Assembly (NCBI GenBank): GCA_029216955.1
Contig: JANAVB010033217.1
Location: 3,042,631-3,106,630, forward strand
From: Iris pallida
Taxonomy: Eukaryota; Streptophyta; Magnoliopsida; Asparagales; Iridaceae
DNA length: 64,000 nt
Direction: 5' to 3'
Made by a program: the position numbers and the translations under genes. Under the pieces are notes generated by a model that saw only the letters and a list, made by a program, of their open reading frames with translations, did no database searches and was not told the origin of the DNA. Below, piece after piece: positions 21,153 to 32,759 of the stretch (the stretch's first letter is position 1; each line of letters opens with the position of its first letter).

Positions 21153-21920
21153 GAGTCACGCTCACGTCTTTACGTGTTTGCGTGGATTTTTAGCCACGCT
21201 CATATTCTTACATGTTAGCGTGGATTTTAGTCACGCACACGTTCTTACTTGTGCGTACGTGGATTTTAGTCACGCACACGTTCTTACTTGTGCGTGCGTG
21301 GATTTTTAGCCACGCTCATGTTCTTACATGTTAGCGTGGATTTTAGTCACGCACACGTTCTTACTTGTGCGTGCGTGGATTTTAGTCACGCACACATTCT
21401 TACTTGTACGTGCGTAGATTTTTAGCCACGCTCATGTTCTTAGATGTTAGCGTGGATTTTAGTCACGTACACATTCTTACTTGTGCATGCATGGATTTTA
21501 GTCACGCACACGTTCTTACTTGTGCGTGCGTGGATTTTAGTCACGTACACGTTCTTACTTGTGCGTGCGTGGATTTTTAATCACGCTCATGTTCTTACGT
21601 GTTAGCGTGGATTTTAGTCATGCACACGTTCTTACTTGTGCGTGCATGGATTTTAGTCACGCACACGTTCTTACTTGTGCATGCGTAGATTTTTAGTCAC
21701 GCTCACGTTCTTACGTGTCAGCGTGGATTTTTAGTCACGCACACGTCTGTAAGTGTCTGCGTGAATTTTGAGTTACGCTCACTTGTGCGTGCGTGAATTT
21801 CTTATCATTCTTCACACTCACACTGTGCATGCCAACGTGAACCACTTTTCACGCTCACTCCTACTAGACTTGTTGGCGTGACTTTTGGCCTTAGCTTAGA
21901 CTTGCTGGCGTGACTTTTAA
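21153..21920 (+). repeat. Minisatellite of hairpin-forming units in LTR D
   Basis: About 16 or more units of roughly 38-41 bases alternating two types: CACGCACACGTTCTTACTTG then TGCGTGCGTGGATTTTAGT, and CACGCTCATGTTCTTACATG then TTAGCGTGGATTTTTAGC. Each unit is an imperfect palindrome (CACGC...GCGTG) around a TTCTTAC loop, so every unit can fold back. The array decays at its right end. Confidence 0.9.
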
Positions 21921-23644
21921 CCAGGGTGTTTCTATTTGCTCTATAACTTATTCATTTAATGATGGCTTGATAATTCTTCTATTATACCCTTAAGACTTTT
22001 GGCATGGACTCGATAAATCATGACATGTTAATATAGTTAATATGGATTGTTATGTGGAATGTGTCATGTGTCTTGATTGATCCATGGATACCCAGATTGA
22101 CTGGAACTTAACCTTGAGAATTGTAGACTCGACTCCAGTAATACTAATTGACTTTCATGCCTTGATACTATTGATAATAATAGTTATCTTGACTAAATTG
22201 ATCATGCGTTCCTAGTTGGAACTAAGAGACTGGCTAGTCGTCTTATTGAATGAAATGAATGAGACACGTTCATGTAATGAACTATTGTACTCGATTAGCC
22301 AATCCCGAATATTGGCATACAGGTACATGCAGGTTTCAAATTATTTATTTATCTATTTTACAAAAATAGCATGTGTACTTTATGGTCAAGGCATGATTAC
22401 TCCGTGGCTAGATTTGATTGTTGTATCACACTATGTAAAACCTACAACCTAGCCGCACGGGTATCGTTGTAGAGTTGCGCATATCGTCCCCCGTACAAAA
22501 GTACTCATTGAATGACCATGATCCACGGCATGGAACTTCACTCAACATAGAGACTATTAAGTTAAATAAAATAATGATGGCATGGAGAGAATGGATTCCC
22601 GAGTTCTTACATGGCAGCCCTCTTGGGACTATTAAATGCCCGACAGGCCGGCTGGTTCCCACAGATACTGTAAATCTGTCACACGGGCAGGGAACAGTAT
22701 CTGCTTATATTATTGTACATGCTATAATGGCGGGCATCCCGCTGGGACTCGTCTAACTATATGATTGGCGCAATTGATTGACTGGATAGACTAGCCTTGC
22801 TCGCTCATAGTAAGAACTGAGAAATCCCTATTTGCATAATTCCAGGATAACTTGGAACTCACAATAGCAAGCCGTAGTAGTTGATTGGCCGTTCAAGATA
22901 ATTTTTTGTGTACTGTACCTACTCTTTTGCCTAACTGAGATGATCAGAATGTCAGGACATGACGGGCTAACTTCTGTCCTTGTTTGGTTGGAAGGTTGGT
23001 TCGAAATATCGTGATGTTATGTGAATCCTAGTGGAAAGCAGAGATCTATTATTATATTCTCTTACTTACTGGTTTAGTCCTTCATATCGTGCTTCCTTGT
23101 GGTACTTGCTATTAGAGGTCTAACCTCTCTGGTTTTGTATGGCCAGATTTAGAGCCGGTCCCTGAGGATCCAGCTTACTTCTACCTCCAAGATGGTCAAT
23201 ACTAGGGGAATGATCGCAGGAGGATTCGAGTGGGTTTCTTACTTCACCGCTCGTTTTATTATTTACTTTATACTTAGCCGTTTGGCACCGACATGTTAGT
23301 CGGATAGTCTTGCACTTACTTTTGCATGATTGTAACTAAAGTCAGACTGCAGCTGATAACAATTGTGTATATGTTACTATACCATCTGGCTATGTTTTGT
23401 AAAGCCAGATCTCAAGAACATTTTAACCGAGCGTTTGGAACGCCTTACTGCTTATTCTTACATGTTCTCTATTTCCTGTTTCTTGTTTGAATGATTGAGA
23501 CAATAGATGTAAAATGACCATAGTAAGACTTTCATGTAGTATGCACCCCCTCGTCTGTTTAGACTATTCATCTACCCGTAATACGTAGCTGGCTGAGTCA
23601 TTCTTCCGCTCTCCAGTATTCTGGTTTCGGGGCGTGACAGGCTG

Positions 23645-24230
23645 CGACGGGGTCGTCGCACAGAAGTCCCAAGCAGAGACATTAAATAATACCAGCGGAA
23701 TTTGAAACAAAACACAAGTCATTTCAAAACACTCTTTTATTGATATTGAAACAAATGTTACAATGGGGCGCAAGGCCAAGATTACAAGTCTCTCAAGCTC
23801 ACATTACAAGTCATTCAGCTCTCTTTCATCTCTCAAATGCAAGCCTTGAGCCAGCGGATGCTTCGGAAGGCGACGTCCATACATTATGTCATGTTTAAGT
23901 CTTGAATACATGCGGCCGTACACTTCGAATCGCCAAGGAACTCCGTACCTTGACGCATCCAGACAAGCTCCGCGCCATGAGCTTCTACATATGCATGCAC
24001 ATAAAAACTATGTGGGTGTCAGTACTCAACTGTACTGGTGGAATGAGCTCCTCGCCCACCCATACAAAACCAACACGTTTGATTTACTTCGTGGAACATA
24101 GTCTGTTCTTATCAATTGTCTTCCTACCCTTATCTTAGGATCAGTTTTAGGACCGATGCCTTGGCCTATTTTGTGTCTCTAGACCATCCCGTGCTTGCAA
24201 CAACAATGTCGACTCAACAACGTTAACCTA
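23645..24230 (-). repeat. Solo LTR C, R/U5-like segment
   Basis: Between the right TSD of LTR D and the left end of CACTA2. On the minus strand it holds an AATAAAAGAGTG polyadenylation-like signal followed by TTCCGCTGG, the same arrangement as AATAAAATGAA...TTCCGCTTAC in element B's LTR. Its last three bases CTA are the CACTA2 target duplication. Confidence 0.7.
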
Positions 24231-24520
24231 CACTACAACAAAAATGATGTATAACGACACTTTCTTGACGACACTTGTTAAATAAGTGTCGTTGATTTTT
24301 TTATCATGACACCTTGTTAAAACATATCATTGTAATGTAATTTTTTTTTATCATCTATGGCACTTTTTTTAAAAGTGTCGTATCCATGTATTTGACGACA
24401 TTGTTAGGATGTCATCTAATATCAAATAACAAAAAACAACACATTTCTAGTGTCATCTGAAATCAAATAACAAAAACAACACATTTATCACCTTGTTAGT
24501 CTCCCGCTGTTCATTTTCAT
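24231..24520 (+). repeat. CACTA2 5' subterminal repeats
   Basis: TIR followed by repeated ACGACACTT, AAGTGTCG and GTGTCATC words in both orientations. It matches in kind the right end at 32780-33090. Confidence 0.8.
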
Positions 24521-25639
24521 TTTGGCGCCCTTACCTGAATTTCTCTTTTTATTATCCATTAGTACTCTCTTCCCCTTTCTCTCTCTGACCTAATCTTCGT
24601 GGCCACCCTCAGACAAGTGGAGAGGGAAGAAGAAGACGGTGGAGAGGATCACCTGCCCCCGGACCGTGTCGGCTTTCAAGGAGAAGGGCGTGCTTAGCAG
24701 TATCCGGTCCTTCTGAGGAGTCCTATCGAAGCAAACCCTAGTTTCAGGAAGAGGAGGTCCTCTTCTTCCTCCTCCTCCTTGTGTCGCTTCGTCCAGTTTC
24801 TCCTCCTCTGCGGTCGCGACGGCCAAGCCCGCATCCGACGCGAATCTCCTCAAGGTCATCGACGCCGTGATCAAGTGCGCGGAAGAGTGCGACGATCACG
24901 ATCGGGTGAGAAAAAAAAGCCATCTTTTCTGCACTTCTCAACGTTGTTTTAGTTTGAGATTTGATGCTAGTTTATATAACCTCAGATCTCAAATTTGTTT
25001 TTCTCCTTTTGCTACTATTAGGGTTTGTATGATAATCTTTTATTGAAACTTCTCTCTTTTTTTGGTAACAAAGTCGAAATTAACAAAATAAGAATGATAG
25101 GTCCACCAGTAAGAGCATGAACCAAAATTAGTTAGCTGTTAATTTCAAGTTATTTTAGTATTCATTTAGTACAAATGGAAATTCCTACTAAAAAAACCTA
25201 GATTCTTACGAATTTAGGACTTTTTGTTATTGTTACTTGTACTCTAACACACGGAACAATATATAAAGATTATTTCTTTACCACTGCTAATTGAGAAAAA
25301 AATTGTTGCAAAGAACATATACTAGAGTTCCGTATCACGATTTGGGGATTTATGTTGTCTAGTTGTAGTCTAGTTATGGCTAGGAATTTGGCACCAACAT
25401 AGAGGGATTATGCCAGGTTGAGTAGTAAATAAATTGACAACAATTTTTGATATTTCTTATACTCCTTAGTTGGCACCATTTAGATGGGGAGAAGGCTTGG
25501 ATGATGATGACGACGATTAAAGGTCTAGTTTACATAATGCATATTGTATAAGATATCTTAGTAGCTTAGTTATTGAGAGTTGCGGAAGTGTTGAACGATA
25601 TGGATTACAAAAGACATGATCCTTAACTGTGCCGAACGG

Positions 25640-25700
25640 AAGAAGAGGATTCAGACAACCAATCCCAAAAATTTGGGATCAAGGCTTTGTTGTTGTTACT
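25640..25700 (+). repeat. (TTG)n-tailed short repeat, SINE/LINE 3' end-like
   Basis: A stem-loop ATCCCAAAAATTTGGGAT followed by CAAGGCTTTGTTGTTGTTAC. Plant non-LTR or short repeats with this GGGAT...AAGGC(TTG)n tail are common. Only the 3' end is recognisable and the class is uncertain. Confidence 0.4.
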
Positions 25701-26411
25701 TACTGGAAGTGGCAACTTATGAAAAAAACCCAATAGTTCTAGGAATTTTATGGACAGCAGCAGTCAGTAGAATGGTTTGGAATTTTCATCAGCATTCTGA
25801 ATTATCAATGAAATGTATAGTTCAATGAGATTCGCACACTAATTAATTAGCTAAGCCTAAATATCAAAGTCTCATTTTCATTGCTATTGTGAATTGTCAA
25901 TATTTTTTTGACCACTAAAGGGCGTTTAGAAATAAGATGCGCCCTTGATAAAAATTTCAATTGTGATTTTTTTCCTTACAAGTTTTAGTTTTTAATATGA
26001 ATTTTATAGACATTCTGAGCTAAGTGTATTTAATTGTGCACCAGTAATCTAATGGATGAGCTAAAGAAAAGCCCAATTGAAGGGAGTTCTTTCTTTGAGC
26101 TGTTTGTTGGATTATGTATATTTAATATTTAAACAACTATAATTCAATAAAAAAGCACAACATTTGAAAATAGTAGTTAATCAAACTCTTATTTATGGGT
26201 ATCCAGTCCTAAAGTTCTTCGTGTTTACTGCCATTTTGATTTCTATATATATTTCCTCAGTAGCAGATCAGGTAAGTTAAGGTTGATCTAAATTAGAAGG
26301 AAATTCAATATTAGAAATACACCAAGCTAAGCATGCGGCTGTAGTCACAAGGCAGGCATGACAAATCCATACCATAATTTGCATGAACGCGCCAAAATTA
26401 GTTCATGTCAT

Positions 26412-26712
26412 GCTACCTCTAGGCCTTCTTTGGTTCGCGGAATCATCGAGTTGGGAAAGAAAAGTGATTACTTTCCTATGTTTGGGTGCCAAAGGAATTG
26501 AGGAGGAAAGGAAAGTGATTCCCAATGGATGGAAAATTATGGGGGAAATGATTACATCCATCTAAGCAAGAAATCACTTTTCCACATTCAAGTATTCACT
26601 TTCCTTTCCAACTTCCTTGGCATTTCCAAACATCGGAAAGGAAAATCAATGGGAATTGTAATTTCCCAAAGGAAAGGAAATGCCAAGGAATTGAACCAAA
26701 CGGGGATTTAAG
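26412..26712. mobile_element. MITE in MAM33 intron 1
   Basis: About 300 bp bounded by GGCCTTCTTTGGTTCG and, at the other end, GAACCAAACGGGG, an imperfect terminal inverted repeat. It is internally rich in self-complementary GGAAAGGAAA/TTTCCTTTCC blocks. Ends of GGCC..TTTGGTTC type suit a PIF/Harbinger or hAT-type MITE. I could not define the TSD. Confidence 0.5.
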
Positions 26713-27761
26713 TTATCTATGTTTACTTTTAATGAAAAACTAACCTTCAGTTTATGTGGAATAGTGTGTTGTTCTTGGTTATTACCACCTGCAATAAATG
26801 ATACTTGATCAAAATAAAAGATTAAAGTAGATCTTTTTTAGTACTAGAACACCCTCCATTTAGTTGATCTTTTTTCTCAGTAGAATAATAGTATATGAAA
26901 CAATAGATTAATCCCTTCACTTACTTGGGATGTGACTAAATAATTCCAAATTGGGTTATAGTTGCTTTTAGCTTGTAAAGACAAAATTGATTGAGGTGTC
27001 CATTGAGGATGAACCATGTTGTGTGGAACGTATAGATCAGACATACTGTAAGATTTATAGATCAGACATACTGTAAGATGGATAAATCCAATTTTGATCT
27101 TATGTAAGCAGGTGGAAGAAATTCCTGAACGGTTCCCCTTTGAAATTCAAGATGAAAAGGGAATGAACATAATCGCTCTTAAGAGGACTTATCAAGACGA
27201 GAACATTGAAGTCATAGTGTCTTTGCCCAGTCTCATCATAGGAGAGGAGCCTGAAAATACAAGAGAGGCTAACCACCAGGATGATGAGGATGGTGGTGAA
27301 GACAATGATAATGAGAAGCCCACTCAATCAAGCACTCCAATAACGGTAAACATTGGCAAAGAAAGCGGCATGCGCTTAGAGTTTAGCTCCACATCCTACC
27401 CAGACGAAGTGGTGATTGACGCCATGTCTGTTAGAGACTCAACACGTTCAGATGAGGAAATGGTAGCATACGAAGGACCTGAGTTCCAGTAAGCTGATTT
27501 GTGATTCTACTCTGTTAATACCTTGCTTGTTTATTGTGTAGTATTGAATTTCCTTTGACACTTGTATTTCAGGGAACTAGATGACAACCTTCAGAAAGCT
27601 TTTGACACTTGTATTTCAGGGAACAATATGACAACCTTAAGGTATTCATATACATTAATTTGTTATTTATTCTATCAAATTAGATCAAGTTTATGTTAAA
27701 ATTAGTATTAATTTGCCTCACAATTAAGTTAGGTGGCTATGCATACAACTTGTAAAATTTA

Positions 27762-27992
27762 TTTCGGATACTTTACCAAATTCCCCCAGTTAAAATATAG
27801 AAACTAGCATATACCCTACTATTTTGAAAACCAAATACCCCCATTCTTTGTAAATCAGCCAAAAATTTTGTTAAATAGTAGGGTATAACTTAAAATTTTA
27901 TTTGTTCCATACAAAAGAATGTGAGCATTTGCTAGTTTTTTAAAAAAGTGGAAGTATATGCTAATTTCTATAGCATTTGCTAAAATATCCCA
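27762..27992. mobile_element. MITE family F, copy 1
   Basis: About 230 bp with imperfect inverted ends: left TAGAAACTAGCATATACC, right complement of TATATGCTAATTTCTATAGC, then a GCTAAAATATCCC end. The internal TTTTGTTAAATAGTAGGGTA and TTTATTTGTTCCATACAAAA recur at 58668-58966, so this is a dispersed family. Confidence 0.55.
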
Positions 27993-28659
27993 ATTTATTT
28001 TCGTAACGGTGAGCTGCATGGATTTTCGTACTTATATATATTTCAAGCCATGTGTTGTATGTAAAAATTGAAAAAAACATACAGAGTATCAGAAATCTGA
28101 ATCTAGACAAGGAAGATAGCATGATGTAACTGTTAAAATTTGGCTCATATTTAGTAATCCTAATAGTAACAGGATTGCAGTAAACTTCTAGTCTTAACTA
28201 GACAATGAGCCTTTTATGTCATGCCTATATAGGATTGAATTTCTATATATAGACAAATGACATACTATATAAGGGGGCCTAAGGTTTCTTGTGTAGAAGA
28301 TTAATTGTGATCAAGGAAAGTCGTTTGGTAGTCACCAATAGATTGAGAGAAAGACAAACAGAAGAAATAGAAATATCACAGGAGAGAAATTTGGTTTTCT
28401 TATATTTTCTTGGGTATAATTTTTGGGGATTCCTTAGGTTCTTTTTGTGTAGTTTAATCGTTAATTGGGGTTACGAAGTTATAGCAGTCTTATAATCTTA
28501 TTTAGTAGTGATCTCGCTCTCTTGGTGATTTTTACCGATTATGTTTTTCACTTAATTCTTGTTTGTTTTATTGAATTGTGTTTTTTTTTCTGCATAAGCA
28601 AACCATTGTGTTTGGTGTGGATTAGTGTTGATTCGTCGCGTCTTGGAGAGTTTTCCGCT
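27993..28659 (+). other. CACTA2 interior without recognisable coding
   Basis: AT-rich sequence between the MITE and the CSN3 fragment. It may include intron or upstream sequence captured with CSN3; nothing identifiable. Confidence 0.4.
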
Positions 28660-29370
28660 TTTATCAATTCATGTGCAGTAGAACAGATATGCCTCGCACC
28701 TGATAAATGTATGTATCACTTTTACCTTTTGCATCCCCTGCATATCCTATTCAGTGGCTCTCTTTATCTGTATGTTCTTTTTATAGATATATTTACATAG
28801 ACAATTATGCATTTATTCAATTTCTTGTGCTCCTTTGCTTTAAGCAGCTCTATAAATTTATTAGCGGTTTCAGAAAATTTGCAGTATTAGCTTCTTTTCT
28901 TAACTAACATATGATATGAATCTTCCCATGTAGGCAGTCCATCTTATTTTCTAAAACTATGCATGTAGTGAAACTGATCAATTATGCAATTTTGTAATAT
29001 TTTATAATTCCTAGAAGTGTAAATGAATTTATAAAGTTTCTGAAAATGTTTGTTAACATTTTATATAGTTCTCTGTTTTATATTGCTTTATTGGGTTCAA
29101 AATGTCTATCTTGCACACACAGTTTTCTCTATCTGTAAGAAGTACAAGGATCAAGTTCTGCATCTCCAAGTACCAATGCAGGGAGTAGCTCCCTTGAGGG
29201 CAGCTATCTGCAAAATTCAGTCTTCCGCTGAGCATTTGACAAGTCTACATTCGGACTTCCTTCTTCTTTGTATTCTCTTTAAGTGCTATAAATCAGCCCA
29301 AAGCATTTTGGATGAAGATATATTTGAGGTTGATCAGCCAAGGGATTCTCTTCCTTTATGGTTATTACGG
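28660..29370 (+). pseudogene. CSN3: Captured COP9 signalosome subunit 3 (CSN3) fragment
   Basis: Exon a (28660-28708) encodes FINSCAVEQICLAPDK and ends at a GTATGT donor. Exon b (29123-29370, after CACACACAG) continues in phase with FFSICKKYKDQVLHLQ, PMQGVAPLRAAICKIQ, SSAEHLTSLHSDFLLLC and ILDEDIFEVDQPRD. These correspond to the N-terminal third of plant CSN3, a PCI-family subunit of the complex that deneddylates cullin-RING ligases. A one-base insertion in the codon after the RD disrupts the expected FFLYxYYG motif, and the rest of the gene is absent. The intron is retained, so capture was at DNA level. Confidence 0.88.
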
Positions 29371-30518
29371 GTTAGTTGTGCGCTCTATATTATGCACTTT
29401 TTTGAGTTTGTGGAGGAATATATAGTATTGTCACAGTAAGAAATTAGGCTAATGTCATTTAAACGTCACAAATTTCCAAGCTTTACTTATTACCTGGTAC
29501 TATTTTTTGTTAACTTCACTACAATAAACATTTTGTTACTTCACTTTACTGCCACAACTACATTACTGGAATATGCAAACCGAATTTTATACTACTGTAC
29601 CTTTTTCTTCTTGTCCAAAATCTCCTCTTCGACTCTGCCACCTCCATCCATATCTTCTTCCCTCCCACCTCCATCTACAGTTTCACCATCCTCCACCTTC
29701 ACCCCCAAGAAAATTCTGTTGAATCAATTCAACGATCAAAATATAGTTTCTATCTAAACTGTGGACATAAATTTCCTTTGCGTTCCATTAACTTATATAC
29801 AGTCCATTGTTTTCACTACTACAAGTCCATGGCAATTGTCTATATCGCGAATTTCCTCATATTTAGAGAAATTCTTCTTCTTGAAAGAAAATTTGATTTT
29901 TCTGTTTCCAATTGATTTTAATGGGTACTTTAGAATCTAGTTTTTCAGCTACGTGATGACTCTAGTTAGGCACTGTTCTTGATGTCATATGATATATAGA
30001 TTCAATCATTCAATTTTGGGTCTTATGTCTTTCATCCTAATTTCGTATATTGCAGATTCACATGGTATTTTCTACATTTCTTGATCTTGTATTTGTAGGA
30101 ATCTGGTAACTATTTTCTTTGTTCAGAGAGTGATGAAGACAATTCCTGAAACTAATACCCCTTTAAACTGAAATTGATGCACTTTTGACTGTGTTTTTGC
30201 TTTTAAGTGGTGGTAGTATATTGTGCCTTTATTTTTCTCAGAATTGAAGAGGACGGGGTAGAGTATGCTATTGCCTATAATTGAAAAGACAATTGATAAT
30301 ACATCGACTTGGGAGACATCTTTGTTTTTTTTTCAAATGATGTACTTTAGGTGGGTTGTCTAATACTAATTGTGACTGATGGAACTTTAGCAACCTTATT
30401 AAAGAGTATGTAAATTTTCTCTCTGTGTGTGTTTGTGTGTCTGCACCAACACCACCACAAATTTGTTATACCAGAGCTAGATTGTTTGTTATGATTGTCA
30501 TGCTCCGTTGGGAAACAG
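29371..30518 (+). other. CACTA2 interior between CSN3 and E2 fragments
   Basis: AT-rich, with a Ser/Pro-rich open stretch at 29610-29757 that does not resemble a known domain and a short GT-rich run at 30425. Part may be captured intron sequence. No gene recognised. Confidence 0.4.
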
Positions 30519-31388
30519 AACCTGATGACAGGGTTGAAGTTGATGAACCAATTGCTTAGGTTGAAACTGATAAGGTATTTGGATCTTGTAAGATATTATA
30601 TGAAATTATGTACTGTTTCATATAGCATCAGGCTAACTCAAGATGATACTTTTTCAGACATTTGTCTATTTGATACTTAAGGTGATGATTTATGTTAACA
30701 GCCCTGAAGCAGGGATAATCGAAAAGGTTAGCCAGCATTTGACTTAAAAGCTTATGGTAATATTTAATAAGTTATTTCCTCAATAAAGTTGCGACTTTTG
30801 AAAGTTTCTGGCTAGTGTAGTAATCCTTTCTCATGTTTTTCTTTAACACGGACTTAATATTATTTGCAGTTTGTAGCCAAGGAAGGTGATATTGTAATGC
30901 CAGGAAATAAGGTTGCTATAATATTGAAGTCTGCTTCTACCGATACTCGTGTTGCTCCATCAGAGAAGTCGGGTAAAGATGCTCCTCAGCCAACTCCATC
31001 TGTTAAAAAGGAAGAGGATAAACCAAAGGCTAAGGTAGAAGTGGCTGCCAAGGAGATGCCTAACGCATCTTCTCCTGTCCCTTCTAAGATTTCTGCTTCT
31101 GAACCTCAGCTTCCTCTAGGGAGAGGGGAAGACGAGTAAGTCTTATAATATTCTTCACTACATCTAGTTAATTGTTTTTGCTCTAAGAGTCATTTTGTGT
31201 TTGATAATGTCTTTTCTTTGATCTTTGGTTTAATGTTTCACAGGGTTGTGATTTTACCTCTTCACCTGCACAGTTTTCTTGACTAGCACACCTTGGAGGG
31301 TGTTCCATTGAAACTATTTTTTAACTATATTTGATTTCAGGTTCCTATGCCAAGACTCAGAAAGCGGGTTCATAATACTACCAATGAG
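30519..31388 (+). pseudogene. DLST: Captured 2-oxoglutarate dehydrogenase E2 (succinyltransferase) fragment
   Basis: Four exons: 30519-30574 (DDRVEVDEPIA, stop, VETDK), 30682-30726 (NSPEAGIIEK), 30870-31135 (FVAKEGDIVMPGNKVAIILK, then a Lys/Pro/Ala-rich linker) and 31341-31388 (VPMPRLRKRV). The first three form most of a lipoyl domain, with the lipoyl Lys in ETDK, and the inter-domain linker. The last is the start of the catalytic acyltransferase domain. The real enzyme works in the mitochondrial TCA cycle. The CAG codon before VETDK is now TAG (30557), the last junction is out of phase, and the remaining catalytic domain is missing. GT-AG introns are kept. Confidence 0.88.
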
Positions 31389-32759
31389 TGTCTAGGTGTA
31401 TGTTTCTATAGGTATGGCAAAGCCTTGTGGTACCTTGACACCATGATTATGATTTTGTGAAGTACATGCGTGGGATATCTTGGAGATCTATCATTCTTGC
31501 ATGCATTCGAATATACATATTTGCATGGTTTCATTGTCATTGTATGATATGAGTGTTCAGTATTCTCTGTTTAGAGTAAAAATAGTAGCTTAATTTCTTA
31601 TAATGTTTCCTCTTCTTCTTGCGATCTATAAACTGGTTGAAACAGGTAATTACCAAATGTCTAGCGTTTTACCAAGTTTGGCATAAATATAATTTATGAA
31701 ATTTTCTTTGTAGTTCTGTCATTAATAGGTGGTCATGTGTTATTTTCTGGTACCAAACATGATAACCAGACTTGTAGATTAAATGTCAACATTATTTGTG
31801 AATTTGTTTTGTTACTCTTACTTATTGGTCCAAGTAACCATGTTTATGTACTGACTGTTCCAAACCAAGTTTTACGTCTGCTTTGTTCAATGGCTTTGTG
31901 TCCTCATTGATTGATGGAACTTTGCAAAAGCTGATTCTCGACATGTTCTCTATGAATATTGTGGACAACACTTGAAAATATTTTACACAATTTTTATGTT
32001 CCCATTGCAGGAAATTTTGGACAATTCCAAGTTCAGAAGGCATTTTCTTATTCATACATGGGGGAGAGAGATTGTGTGCACTTATCAAGGCTGTGGAAAG
32101 GTAGTTTTATTAAAAATCAGCTTATTCCTCGTGTTGTGTATACTATTTTGATTTTTTTTCATCTTTTGGTGTTCTTGTGATATTGTAGTTTTTTATTTTG
32201 ATTTTGGTTGGCTAAACTGCTTTTTAGTTTTCTTTAGTTTACAATTGCATTAGTTGTTAACACATGTATACATATTTGTGTGAGGAGTTTGAGTTGTCAG
32301 GCACTTCCCATTGGAAGTGTTATGTCCATGAGTTTGATGCTCTTATGAGCAATGGTAATGAATGTTTAAATGTATTATTTTGTTTAGTCAGTTCGAAAGT
32401 TGAAATATTAATTTTAATGCTTGTTTTGCAGTAATATTTGCATGGTCAGTTTGAAAGTCGAAATATTAATTCTCATCTTTTTTGTGCAGATCGATTTGAT
32501 GAGTTCGGATTACGTTCGAGTTTGATGCTGGAAAGGGTTGGGCGCTAAGTAGTACTACTAGGAATCTTCTCTGTTATGTAATAGACTTTATTATGTAATA
32601 GATTTTGTTGTTGTTCTCAATATTAATTTTTATTGAGATTTTGTATGAATTTGATATATTTTAATATATATTATTGTTGGTATATTAAAGTTCTACTATC
32701 TGCGAAATTGATTTTGGTTAATTATATGAAAATAAATATACAAATGAAATCAATTTATA
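31389..32759 (+). other. CACTA2 3' interior, no gene recognised
   Basis: AT-rich sequence with two partly repeated blocks around 32390-32470 (CAGTTCGAAAGTTGAAATATTAAT and CAGTTTGAAAGTCGAAATATTAAT types). Perhaps the 3' part of a former element gene, but no protein motif is readable. Confidence 0.4.

Larger units (their letters stand above)
20546..23639 (+). mobile_element. Solo LTR D (3.1 kb Gypsy-type LTR)
   Basis: Starts TGTCACTCTCCG and ends CGGGGCGTGACA, flanked by a perfect 5-bp duplication GGCTG (20541-20545, 23640-23644). A TATA-like TATTTAAA at 20832 followed by a CT-rich start region indicates plus orientation. No PBS, PPT or coding sequence is visible, so it is read as a solo LTR left by LTR-LTR recombination. 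Long LTRs with TGTCACGCC-type ends are usual in Tekay/Del-like or Tat Gypsy elements; the lineage cannot be set from the LTR alone. It contains a hairpin minisatellite at 21153-21920. The segment 22000-23600 shows nothing further. Confidence 0.82.
24724..27607 (+). pseudogene. MAM33: Captured MAM33/p32-family gene fragment (mitochondrial glycoprotein)
   Basis: Exon 1 (up to 24905) ends with a transit-like SSSFSSSAVATAK, then ASDANLLKVIDAVIKCAEEC and DDHDR, at a GTGAG donor. Exon 2 (27112-27488, after a GCAG acceptor) encodes VEEIPERFPFEIQDEKG, an acidic spacer, and the family core SGMRLEFSSTSYPDEVVIDA through YEGPEFQ. Exon 3 (from 27573) gives ELDDNLQKAFD and is then lost. Splice phases agree. 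MAM33 proteins are mitochondrial-matrix acidic trimers. Broken features: no in-frame start (a TGA lies just upstream of the exon 1 frame), the C-terminal helix is missing, and a roughly 47-base tandem duplication at 27551-27643 copies the exon 3 splice junction. Intron 1 holds a MITE. Confidence 0.9.

Noticed and set aside
20435..23639. Single LTR running from TGTCACGCC at 20435 to GTGACA at 23639
   Set aside because: The flanks (TATTA and GGCTG) do not match. Starting D at 20546 gives a perfect GGCTG duplication, and 20435-20545 then fits as the end of LTR C.
24590..24941. Minus-strand frames of 94 and 65 residues at the MAM33 exon
   Set aside because: They are shadows of the GC-rich exon; the plus frame matches MAM33 and splices in phase with exon 2.
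31959..32180. 73-residue frame in CACTA2
   Set aside because: No motif, AT-rich composition and no splice context linking it to a known gene.
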